This document shows, one piece after another, positions 1 through 6,432 of a stretch of 8,431 nucleotides of DNA (position 1 is the stretch's first letter; every line of letters starts with the position of its first letter). Source of the stretch: an uncultured Hyphomicrobiales bacterium. GTDB taxonomy: Bacteria > Pseudomonadota > Alphaproteobacteria > Rhizobiales > Beijerinckiaceae. The notes under the pieces were generated by a model. The model did not search any database. It had not been told where the DNA came from and saw only the letters and a program-made list of their open reading frames with translations. The position numbers and the translations under genes are program-made. The stretch covers positions 1 to 8,431 of the forward strand of contig CAIVAX010000132.1 in the NCBI GenBank assembly GCA_903903935.1. The letters run 5' to 3'.

Positions 1-23
1 CTTTATTTGTGGATCTGCGCAGC

Positions 24-1787
24 TTAGTTGAGCGCGAAGACAAACATATAGCTGGAATGTTCGAGACGATCGAACTTCACGGGATGAAGATGGCGTCCGC
101 TCGACTGCACTGCCAGATATTGCTTGCCATTGATGGCATAAGTCACAGGCGCACCCTTGAGAGGTGTACCCAGATTAATGCTCCACAATTGCTCGAGCTT
201 GTCATCGTCATAAGCGACCAAAGTGCCATCCTGCAGAGCAGTAAAGACCAAGCCGCCGGCGGTCGCTGTTGCACCAGAACGGATTTCAATTTCCGTCACA
301 GCTTTAGCAACATTCTTATGATTAACAACATCGAAGGCTGTGATGGCACCATAGTAAAGATCGCTTGAGAATTTATGGGCAACCGTTGCCTTGGAGTCTA
401 AGCCACCCTCAGGGCTTTTATAGACCTGCGCATTGGCATCACCTGAATAGCAACCTTCTGTGCCCACGCCATAAGCGATGTGCTTGACGGGATTATAAGC
501 GACGGGCTGATGCGCCACGCCACCATGCCATGTAGGGCAGGTGCGCTTCAAACCTTCGCCACGCAGAGGCCGTGTCTCGGGAATATAGCGTTGCACATCC
601 AGCTTGGGATCATATTCCACAGGCTTACCGGTCTTGGGGTCGAGACCCTTCGTCCAGTTCAGATCGTTCACATATTGGCCAGCCTTGATGAAGCTGCCAT
701 TGGCGCGATCCAATGTGTAATAGAAGCCATTGCGGCCAAAGTGCGCGACAACCTTGCGGTTCACGCCATCGACATTGAGGTCGTACAACATGTGCACGCC
801 GATTTCATCATAATCCCAATTGTCATTGGGTGTATATTGGAAATGCCAAGCGAGCTTGCCCGTATTGATGTCCAGCGCCACAGCCGAGTCCGTGTAAAGG
901 TTGTCACCCGGACGGGCTTCCGCATCATAAATCGGAACAGGATTTCCTGTGCCCCAAATGGTCTGCTTGGATTGCGGATCATAAGAACCGGTCTGCCAGA
1001 GACCACCGCCGCCTGTCTTCCAAGCGTTGTTCTTGTCCTTCCACGTCTCGCTGCCAGGCTCGCCGGGCTTTGGCACGACAAACCAGCGCCATTGCTCCTT
1101 ACCTGTGGCAATATCGAGCGAGGCAATCCAGCCGCGTGTGGCCGCATCACCCGCGCCATTGGCAACGATCAGACGATCTTCCGCTGCGATGGGAGCGGTG
1201 AGGAATTTTTCGGCGCTGCCAAATTCATTGGTCACGGCAACCTTTTTATCCCAGACGATTTCACCAGTATCACGATTAATGCCGATCACGCGGCCATCGG
1301 GAAGATTGGCGAAGACCATTTCGTTATAAAGGGCAATGCCTCGTGTGAGCGGGGAAATACCTTCGTGCTGAACACCCGAATCGCTGGTCCAGACAAAATC
1401 GCCCTTATTGGGATTGCGCGCATCAATCTTATAGACCGTGCCCCAGCCATCCGTGGTGTACATGAAGCCATTGTCGATGAGCGGATTGACTTCATTTTGC
1501 GGGCCGTTCTGCGGCACGTCCTGCATGCCGCCGAGCGCCAGAGCCCAAACAAGACGCAGATTTTTCACATTCTCGCGATTGATTTGCGTGAGTTTTGAAT
1601 AGCGCTGTGAACCATAGTCACCGTTCATCATCAGCCAGTTTTGCGGCTCATTCTGGGCATTGACCAGACGGTCCTTATTGACTGTGATTTTGTAGCCCTG
1701 CTGCTGCGCCAGAGCCGCTGTTGTGATGGCAGAACCTGCTAGCAGAGCAGCCGCCAGTGTAGTGCCTGTGATGAGTTTTGAGTGCAT
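24..1787 (-). CDS. PQQ-dependent alcohol dehydrogenase (methanol/ethanol family), predicted lanthanide type, atypical
   Basis: This 587-residue periplasmic quinoprotein should oxidise a primary alcohol, passing electrons from PQQ to a cytochrome c. A Sec signal peptide ends near residue 27 (TAALA/QQQ). Beta-propeller tryptophan-docking motifs recur (for example DGWGTVYKIDA near 113 and DGTLVAYD near 520). By alignment to methanol dehydrogenase, the catalytic Asp is D325, followed by D327 (WDYDE); Asp at +2 is the known mark of lanthanide-dependent members. Asn282 (GTGNP) and Arg352 (GRNG) are kept. Two features are odd. The Glu metal ligand is replaced by Asp214 (GDAATRG). The vicinal Cys-Cys pair is absent; the only cysteines are C417 and C446, which probably pair. 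The ATG start has a GGGAG ribosome site six bases upstream. It is last in a same-strand series, 99 bp after the ABC permease gene. The family is certain; the substrate is unknown. Confidence 0.93.
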   Translation of the reverse strand: MHSKLITGTTLAAALLAGSAITTAALAQQQGYKITVNKDRLVNAQNEPQNWLMMNGDYGSQRYSKLTQINRENVKNLRLVWALALGGMQDVPQNGPQNEVNPLIDNGFMYTTDGWGTVYKIDARNPNKGDFVWTSDSGVQHEGISPLTRGIALYNEMVFANLPDGRVIGINRDTGEIVWDKKVAVTNEFGSAEKFLTAPIAAEDRLIVANGAGDAATRGWIASLDIATGKEQWRWFVVPKPGEPGSETWKDKNNAWKTGGGGLWQTGSYDPQSKQTIWGTGNPVPIYDAEARPGDNLYTDSAVALDINTGKLAWHFQYTPNDNWDYDEIGVHMLYDLNVDGVNRKVVAHFGRNGFYYTLDRANGSFIKAGQYVNDLNWTKGLDPKTGKPVEYDPKLDVQRYIPETRPLRGEGLKRTCPTWHGGVAHQPVAYNPVKHIAYGVGTEGCYSGDANAQVYKSPEGGLDSKATVAHKFSSDLYYGAITAFDVVNHKNVAKAVTEIEIRSGATATAGGLVFTALQDGTLVAYDDDKLEQLWSINLGTPLKGAPVTYAINGKQYLAVQSSGRHLHPVKFDRLEHSSYMFVFALN

Positions 1788-1815
1788 GTTGAACTCCCTA
1801 TTTTTGTTATTTTAC

Positions 1816-1832
1816 CTGGGCCTTTGGTCCAG
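1816..1832. other. Short inverted repeat in the leader of the left PQQ dehydrogenase gene
   Basis: The sequence CTGGGCC-TTT-GGTCCAG forms a seven-base-pair stem with one wobble or mismatch and a three-base loop. It lies about 30 bases upstream of the minus-strand start at 1787. Read on the minus strand it is followed by an A-rich, not T-rich, tract, so it is not a classical intrinsic terminator for the upstream genes. It could be an mRNA leader hairpin or an operator, or may be fortuitous. Confidence 0.3.
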
Positions 1833-1840
1833 CTTGGTCA

Positions 1841-1869
1841 AGTTTAGCAAATTGCAGGTTAATCAGCAA
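1841..1869 (-). promoter_or_regulatory. Candidate promoter for the left PQQ dehydrogenase gene
   Basis: On the minus strand, TTGCTG (1869-1864) and TAAACT (1846-1841) are separated by 17 bases, a sigma-70-like arrangement with 3 of 6 and 4 of 6 consensus matches. It lies in the 99-bp gap between the permease gene and the dehydrogenase gene, so the dehydrogenase may be transcribed separately from the ABC genes. The match is weak and could be chance. Confidence 0.22.
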
Positions 1870-1886
1870 CCGCGCGCTCAGACAAT

Positions 1887-3110
1887 CTATCCAGCGCGCA
1901 GGGATTCAATCACCGGATAGCGATAGGCCAAAAAGGCCGGCAAAGTGGCAGCAACCAGCCCGAACACAATCATGCCAGCCACCAGCCAATATTCATCCGC
2001 CCCGATGATAGCGGGCAAGGATATGCCGGTTGAATTGGTAAAGACCATAGAGACAATTATGGCTATGCCACTGCCCAATAACAGGCCCAGCAAAGCGCCC
2101 AGAACGGCAATGAAGACCACCTGCCCCCAGACGCAAAAGAAGATATAGGCCTTGGGGGCTCCCAGAGCCCGCAAAACTGCAAATTGACGGCGATGCAGCG
2201 AGAGAATGGCGACAACACCTGCCAACATAGACAGAACAACCAGCCCCTGTGTGGCCATCGCCAGCCAGTTCATAATGGTGCGCACATCACCCAAGACATC
2301 ATAGAGCTTGACCAGCACTTCGGCCGGGAAAAAGGCCATGCTCACCGGTGTGCGATAGACATTGCGCAGCCCATAGGCGGCATTGATGGAGTCAGGATGC
2401 ATGACAATGGCCGGCACGCCGGGCACGCGCGCAGGATCATAGGGCCGGCCAATCTGTTGGCTATCGGGCGCATGACCCGTGGGTAGGCCATGCACGCGCC
2501 AAATCAATTCAATGGGCACGATCACAGCATTATCCCAAGGCGTGCCAGTGGGATTCATGCGCCCCACGACGTGCAGATCGACATTATGCTGTTCTTCGTC
2601 ATGATCATCATCGGCATCATGGCCGGTATGAGCCATGCCATGGGAGGGGCGAAATTTATCGCCCATTTTGAGCCGAACGGCCGAACCGATCACTGCCTCT
2701 GTCTCAGATTGAAAGACACGGCCCTGTGCCCAGTTGCCTGAGAGATAAGTGGCAAAATCAGGCGTGGTTCCCACAATGGGCGAACCCTTAATGCTATCGC
2801 CAAAGCCAATGGGAGAGGCAATCTTGGCGCGCTGATCATTCAAAGCCTGCGCAGTCATGGCTGGATCGAGCAGGGGCACTGTGCCGGGGCGCAGATAAAT
2901 GGCTTCCAGCACCACATCTGTCTGGCTGCCGGGGGCTGCAATGATGAGATCGAATTTATCTGCCGCGCGCGCACTGCCCTTGCGCAAGGCCGCTTCCTGC
3001 GAGGTGATCGCGACACCTATGCCTGTGGCTATCGCCACCACAAGAGTGAACAGCAAATAGGTCCACAAATGGCGGCGGATGGTGGCGATGATCATTGGCA
3101 ACGGATTCAT
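1887..3110 (-). CDS. ABC transporter permease, MacB/FtsX type, with His/Asp-rich periplasmic loop
   Basis: This 407-residue inner-membrane permease has the MacB/FtsX layout: one N-terminal membrane segment (about 14-36), a large periplasmic domain (about 40-275), then three C-terminal segments (about 282-304, 322-355, 376-396). The cytoplasmic stretch LHRRQFAVLRALGAPK (305-320) is typical of FtsX-like coupling regions. Residues 157-180 in the periplasmic domain carry six His (157, 161, 164, 170, 175, 180) and a run of acidic residues (D165, D167-169, D171, E172, E173), a plausible metal-binding loop. Its ATG overlaps the stop of the ATPase gene by four bases (ATGA), so the two are probably translationally coupled. 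Related permeases occur beside DUF3299 proteins in zinc-regulated loci of Pseudomonas aeruginosa. Substrate and transport direction are not shown by the sequence; a lipoprotein or efflux role remains possible. Confidence 0.88.
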   Translation of the reverse strand: MNPLPMIIATIRRHLWTYLLFTLVVAIATGIGVAITSQEAALRKGSARAADKFDLIIAAPGSQTDVVLEAIYLRPGTVPLLDPAMTAQALNDQRAKIASPIGFGDSIKGSPIVGTTPDFATYLSGNWAQGRVFQSETEAVIGSAVRLKMGDKFRPSHGMAHTGHDADDDHDEEQHNVDLHVVGRMNPTGTPWDNAVIVPIELIWRVHGLPTGHAPDSQQIGRPYDPARVPGVPAIVMHPDSINAAYGLRNVYRTPVSMAFFPAEVLVKLYDVLGDVRTIMNWLAMATQGLVVLSMLAGVVAILSLHRRQFAVLRALGAPKAYIFFCVWGQVVFIAVLGALLGLLLGSGIAIIVSMVFTNSTGISLPAIIGADEYWLVAGMIVFGLVAATLPAFLAYRYPVIESLRAG

Positions 3111-3814
3111 CGCACAAGCTCCATCGACGCTGCTGGGCGAGCCTGCCCACGCTCCAACACAAAACGTGTGCCAATGCGATTGATGAGGGCGGGATCATGT
3201 GACACGACGATGACAGTTCGCCCCTCTTGCTTGGAGAGATCTTCAAGCGTCTGCGCCACTTGTTCGCCGGCCAAAGCATCAAGTGAGGCTGTGGGCTCAT
3301 CGGCCAGCAGAACGGGAGGATCAAACAAGAGCGCGCGTGCAAGCGCCACTCTTTGCTGTTCACCGCGCGAAAGATCCACAACGCTGGCGCGTTTATAGGG
3401 CACGCCAAAACCTTCGAGCAACATCAATGCGCGCTCTTTCAGGGCGCGGCTCACTGAGAGGTTTTCAAATGAGGCTGGAAGCAAAACATTGGCCAGCGGG
3501 CTCAACTCTGGCATCAGATGAAAATCCTGAAAAACAAAGCCAATCGTATGACGGCGCCAATGATCGCGAATGGTTTCAGGCATGGTCTGCAAAATACGCC
3601 CGCCCCACGTGACTTCCCCCTGCGAGGGGCGCAGCAGGCCAGCAATCGCATACAGAAATGTCGATTTGCCGGAGCCCGACGGTCCCGTAATCGCCAACAG
3701 CGAGCCGGGCGACACATTCAGTACGGGAATAGAAAGGGCTGTGACCGGGCCAGCCTGATCCTGATAGATGACTTTCAAATCGCGGACAGACAGGGCGGGT
3801 GCCTGACTTTTCAT
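3107..3814 (-). CDS. ABC transporter ATP-binding protein (MacB/LolD-like)
   Basis: This cytoplasmic ATPase (235 residues from the ATG) drives the permease encoded immediately downstream. Counting from a possible TTG start at 3820 (237 residues), it shows Walker A GPSGSGKST (46-54), Q-loop Gln98 (FVFQDFHLMPELSPLANV), signature LSRGEQQRVALARAL (150-164; LSRGE instead of LSGGQ, a common variant), Walker B LLADEP with Glu175, D-loop SLD, and switch His208 (VVSHDP). The length is normal for stand-alone MacB/LolD-type subunits. Two starts are possible. ATG at 3814 fits the repeated ATGA pattern but lies 11 bases from AGAAGG; TTG at 3820 lies five bases from it. I prefer the ATG, without certainty. 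It follows the CPFC-protein gene by about 61 bp made almost entirely of tandem repeats. Confidence 0.93.
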   Translation of the reverse strand: MKSQAPALSVRDLKVIYQDQAGPVTALSIPVLNVSPGSLLAITGPSGSGKSTFLYAIAGLLRPSQGEVTWGGRILQTMPETIRDHWRRHTIGFVFQDFHLMPELSPLANVLLPASFENLSVSRALKERALMLLEGFGVPYKRASVVDLSRGEQQRVALARALLFDPPVLLADEPTASLDALAGEQVAQTLEDLSKQEGRTVIVVSHDPALINRIGTRFVLERGQARPAASMELVR

Positions 3815-3849
3815 TGGCAATCACACCTTCTGGTAACAAACCTTGTCAT
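3811..3849 (-). other. Possible twelve-codon leader frame overlapping the ATPase start
   Basis: This minus-strand frame reads MTRFVTRRCDCQ. Its TGA (3813-3811) overlaps the ATPase ATG (3814-3812) as ATGA. With the seven-codon frame before it, it could carry ribosomes from the upstream stop to the ATPase start by termination-reinitiation. It may equally be a by-product of the repeat. Confidence 0.17.
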
Positions 3850-3869
3850 TGGCAATCAACCGTTGTCAT
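3846..3869 (-). other. Possible seven-codon leader frame
   Basis: This minus-strand frame reads MTTVDCQ and stops at TGA (3848-3846), which overlaps the next ATG (3849-3847) as ATGA. It arises from the tandem repeat and begins seven bases after the stop of the upstream gene. There is no evidence that it is translated; it is listed because of the chained overlap. Confidence 0.15.
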
Positions 3870-3875
3870 GGACAA

Positions 3876-4364
3876 TCAAACCTTGCGGTAATTGGAATTT
3901 TTTAAACGCACGCGACTGACAAAACCTGTTGCGGCATCAACTGCCGTGCCAAACTCTAGTGTGCCCTGAACCCGGACCAATCGATCATAATCAATAGCCC
4001 GAATAGGACGCCTCATCAACACCAATACAATATCCTCAGGCCATGCTGCCGTGCTATCACAAAACGGACAAATGGCTGTGGGAATTTTCGTCAGCACGAA
4101 AAACTGCACCTCAGTCTTGATGGGCGGCGCCATATAGCCCTGCATTTCGACATCCAAGCCAATATTTGCTTTGGCTTTTTCTGAAATCGCGTCGCCATCG
4201 AGCCAAATATCTTTGAAGGTTAAGGTCTGCGCCGCGCTCGCGGATGACACAACCAAAGGCGCACATGCTGCCATGTATAGCGCATCTCGACGCGTTAAGC
4301 GTTTTGGCAAGAAAGCAATCTGCGCCAGTGCAGGCAGGTTTGGAGGGATCACTTTGCTTTTCAT
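3876..4364 (-). CDS. Tat-exported CPFC-motif protein, DUF3299-like
   Basis: This 162-residue protein is predicted to be periplasmic. Its leader has a twin-arginine motif (LTRRDALY, Arg25-Arg26), a hydrophobic stretch (about 29-42) and a likely cleavage near SASA/AQ (residue 44), which suggests Tat export. The mature part has GYMAPP (76-81), then the motif CPFCDS with Cys99 and Cys102, and a C-terminal beta-rich segment VRVQGTLEFG. This order (GYM-P, CPFC, VxGxL) matches my recollection of DUF3299 proteins, which are found beside MacB-type ABC genes in zinc-regulated loci. Unlike thioredoxins it has no recognisable thioredoxin fold motif; the Cys pair may bind metal or be redox-active. The ribosome site is weak (AAAGAG). 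It sits 28 bp after the crotonase gene and leads the ABC genes. The family assignment is moderately sure; the function is unknown. Confidence 0.7.
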   Translation of the reverse strand: MKSKVIPPNLPALAQIAFLPKRLTRRDALYMAACAPLVVSSASAAQTLTFKDIWLDGDAISEKAKANIGLDVEMQGYMAPPIKTEVQFFVLTKIPTAICPFCDSTAAWPEDIVLVLMRRPIRAIDYDRLVRVQGTLEFGTAVDAATGFVSRVRLKNSNYRKV

Positions 4365-4392
4365 TTGCTGAGCTCTTTATGCTGACATCAGA

Positions 4393-5229
4393 TCAAGTTT
4401 TCGGCTTGTCCCTCAAATAGCCTTCAAGCCCGGGACGATAGAGTTTCTCATCGACGAATTGCGCAAGTGCAGTCTCGCGGCCTTTCTCTGGATCGCGATA
4501 GCGTAGCGCATCCGTCTTCGAGGCCAGATAGTCAGAGGCCTGAGCTTCATTCATGCCGCGCACAGCGCGAATGGCTTCCTTGGTGTAACGCAGCGCCATG
4601 GGGTTTTTGGTCATCAATTTCTTAGCCAGCTCGACAGTCTCTTCGCGCAACTTTTCTAGCGGCACGGCCCTATTCACAAGACCAATCTGCGCCGCCATTT
4701 TGCCATCAAACGGATCACCCGTCATGGCATACCACATAGCATTGCGCATATTGAGCACATCCACCACATTCCAGCTCACCGAGCCGCCGGGAATAATCCC
4801 CCAATTCACCTCAGACAGACCAAAGGTGGCCTCTTCCGCCGCCATCGCCAGATCACAAGCAATCATATGAACAAAACCGCCGCCAAAGCAGAAACCATTG
4901 ACCATGGCAATGGTCGGCTTGGGAAAGCGTGATAAGCGCTGCCAGCGCCAGGAGTGCGAATTCTCTGACGCCTCAAAGCGCTCGCGCGGTTTTCCTTCGG
5001 TGCCGCGAAAGAACAATTTGAGATCCTGCCCGGCGCAATAGGCATCGCCTGCGCCGGTCAGAATCAGCACTTTGGTTTCCGGATCAGTGGCCAGATGAAA
5101 CAGAGCATCATTACAGTCTGCGTGTAATTGCGGACTCATGGCATTGCGTTTTTCTGGCCGATTGAGAATGAGCCAGGTAATGCCATCTTCCTTTTCAATT
5201 TTGATGGTCTCATAGGTCAAAGCTTGCAC
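4393..5229 (-). CDS. Enoyl-CoA hydratase/isomerase family protein, related to hydroxycinnamoyl-CoA hydratase-lyase
   Basis: This 278-residue cytoplasmic crotonase-fold enzyme acts on a CoA thioester. It begins at GTG with GGGAGG five bases upstream. It shares long blocks with Pseudomonas feruloyl-CoA hydratase-lyase: ILNRPEKRNAMSP (21-33), PTIAMVNGFCFGGGF (105-119), EATFGLSEVNWGI (133-145) and GLVNRAVPL (183-191). Glu140 matches catalytic Glu143 of that enzyme, and the oxyanion-hole Gly is kept. The two residues that hold the substrate 4-hydroxyl are changed, however: Ser123 is Val120 and Tyr239 is Ala236; Met70 is Gln68. It is therefore probably not a true feruloyl-CoA lyase and may act on another acyl-CoA. 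No CoA ligase or vanillin dehydrogenase is in the window. It lies 29 bp after the Bug protein gene and 28 bp before the DUF3299-like gene, which suggests one transcript. The residue comparison is from memory of the Pseudomonas sequence. Confidence 0.9.
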   Translation of the reverse strand: MQALTYETIKIEKEDGITWLILNRPEKRNAMSPQLHADCNDALFHLATDPETKVLILTGAGDAYCAGQDLKLFFRGTEGKPRERFEASENSHSWRWQRLSRFPKPTIAMVNGFCFGGGFVHMIACDLAMAAEEATFGLSEVNWGIIPGGSVSWNVVDVLNMRNAMWYAMTGDPFDGKMAAQIGLVNRAVPLEKLREETVELAKKLMTKNPMALRYTKEAIRAVRGMNEAQASDYLASKTDALRYRDPEKGRETALAQFVDEKLYRPGLEGYLRDKPKT

Positions 5230-5258
5230 ATGATCCTCCCAACTCTGACATGTCCCGC

Positions 5259-6335
5259 TTAGGGATTGGCCTTAATGGCGCGTTTGGCTTTTTCAACAAT
5301 ATCAGGCGTGGCTTTATAAAGGCGCTCAACAATCGCCTGCACGTCCTCGCCTGAGAGCGGTTCAATATCCAGATTGATTTTGGCGGCTTCCGCCAAAAGC
5401 TCAGGATCCTTGACAGCGGCCGAGAAGGCAGCGCGCAGAGCTGCAACCCGATCGGCGGGCACTTCAGGGGCCACAATATAGGGACGTCCAAATTCGAGCG
5501 GCGCGTAATTGAGCTCCATGATTTGACGCTCTTCCGGCGTCTTGGCCAAATCAATAGTTAATTGCACACCCATTTCCTTGAGCTTGGGTTCAAGGCGCAG
5601 ACCATCTTGCGATACGACATTGACGAAATGATCTCGCAACCATTGCGGCCGCCCGGCAATAAGGCTTGACCAGCCATAGCCACAGGCGCCTTGAATTTCG
5701 CCCTTCTCCAGCGCGAGTGAAATTTCATTTGAGCCAGGATAGCCAGCGACAATTTTCAATTTGGCGCCCAGAACATTGCGCATCAGAGCTGGAAAATCTG
5801 TGGTTGAGCCGCCCCCGGCGCTGGCGCCCACAATGATCTCGCGTGATTGCAAATCGGCCACTGTCTTGACGCCCGTATCAGCGCGCACAATGCAAATGCT
5901 CGATTCCACATTGGCACTGCCGATAAAATGCAGCTTGGTGGAATCAAATTTCGATTTGCTGCGATCGCCAAACAAAGGCTCTAAGACTGCGCCAAAGAAC
6001 ATAGCCGCAATCGCAGTGCCGTCTTTGGGGCCAACATTGTAGATATATTGCGCGGCAACGATGGAGCCTGCCCCCGGCATGTTGGAGACAACAAGGTTGG
6101 GATTGCCGGGAATATATTTGCCAATCGTGCGGGCGATCAAACGGGCATAGAGATCATAGCCGCCACCCGCTGACGAGCCGACAATCATATTGACCGTTTT
6201 GCCGCGATAAAATTGCGCCACCGCCTCTTGCGCCTGAGCCTGAGAGGACACTGCACTTAAAACAAACGCGGATGAAAGAGAGAACGCAACACCGGCTAAG
6301 AGCCGTAGAGATAATTTAGAGACTGATTTGCACAT
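5259..6335 (-). CDS. Tripartite tricarboxylate transporter substrate-binding protein (Bug/TctC family)
   Basis: This periplasmic solute-binding protein probably captures a carboxylate or related organic anion. After a Sec leader (cleavage near SSQAQA/QEA) come the Bug-family blocks: KTVNMIVGSSAGGGYDLYARL, LVVSNMPGAGS and YNVGPKDGTAIA in domain 1, VGASAGGGSTTDFP in domain 2, and the late YAPLEFGRPYIVAPEVPADRVAALR stretch, given here only in part as PYIVAPEVPADR. An ATG at 6341 lies one base from AGGAGG, too close; the ATG at 6335 is seven bases away and is preferred (358 residues). Mature size is slightly above the usual 300 or so residues. No TctA or TctB membrane genes are present, so it is an orphan binding protein, as is common in this family. 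It precedes the crotonase gene by 29 bp. The ligand cannot be read from the sequence. Confidence 0.92.
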   Translation of the reverse strand: MCKSVSKLSLRLLAGVAFSLSSAFVLSAVSSQAQAQEAVAQFYRGKTVNMIVGSSAGGGYDLYARLIARTIGKYIPGNPNLVVSNMPGAGSIVAAQYIYNVGPKDGTAIAAMFFGAVLEPLFGDRSKSKFDSTKLHFIGSANVESSICIVRADTGVKTVADLQSREIIVGASAGGGSTTDFPALMRNVLGAKLKIVAGYPGSNEISLALEKGEIQGACGYGWSSLIAGRPQWLRDHFVNVVSQDGLRLEPKLKEMGVQLTIDLAKTPEERQIMELNYAPLEFGRPYIVAPEVPADRVAALRAAFSAAVKDPELLAEAAKINLDIEPLSGEDVQAIVERLYKATPDIVEKAKRAIKANP

Positions 6336-6432
6336 GCGCATTCCTCCTCCCGAATAGTTAAATCTGGCTCATCCTTTGTCATGCTCACTTGTACCAATGC
6401 CATTGTCCGTTCTGGATCTATGCGGCTCGGTA

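Larger units (their letters stand above)
3811..3885 (-). repeat. Tandem repeat of a translation-start-like 20-mer before the ABC ATPase gene
   Basis: On the minus strand there are three 20-base units and one shortened unit: CAAGGTTTGATTGTCCATGA (3885-3866), CAACGGTTGATTGCCAATGA (3865-3846), CAAGGTTTGTTACCA (3845-3831) and GAAGGTGTGATTGCCAATGA (3830-3811). The first unit contains the stop codon of the CPFC-protein gene (TGA, 3878-3876). The last contains the ATPase ATG (3814-3812). Each full unit couples a purine-rich AAGG-like stretch with a downstream ATGA, so it resembles a duplicated ribosome-binding and start region. Confidence 0.85.

Noticed and set aside
480..1598. Long open frame on the plus strand (372 codons)
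   Set aside because: It lies wholly antisense to the well-supported PQQ dehydrogenase gene, has no recognisable domain, and its product is of the low-complexity kind expected from a reverse-strand shadow.
1816..1832. Intrinsic terminator after the ABC permease gene
   Set aside because: On the strand of the genes the stem is followed by an A-rich stretch, not a T run, and the stem is only about seven pairs.
3811..3885. CRISPR-like array
   Set aside because: The units are directly adjacent with no unique spacers, and they fit a duplicated start region.
3820..4392. Zur or similar metal-regulator operator near the ABC unit
   Set aside because: I looked for an AT-rich palindrome like known Zur boxes upstream of the DUF3299-like and ATPase genes and found none; an operator could lie before the first gene of the series or be absent.
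4393..5229. Naming the crotonase gene ech or calling it a feruloyl-CoA lyase
   Set aside because: The phenol-binding Ser and Tyr are replaced and no pathway partners are in the window.
6342..6432. Small coding frame of about 33 codons or a terminator between the DUF3455-like and Bug genes
   Set aside because: The frame has no clear ribosome site or family resemblance and runs into the Bug gene in another frame. The only inverted repeat (CAATG-C-CATTG, 6395-6405) has a one-base loop and cannot form a useful hairpin.
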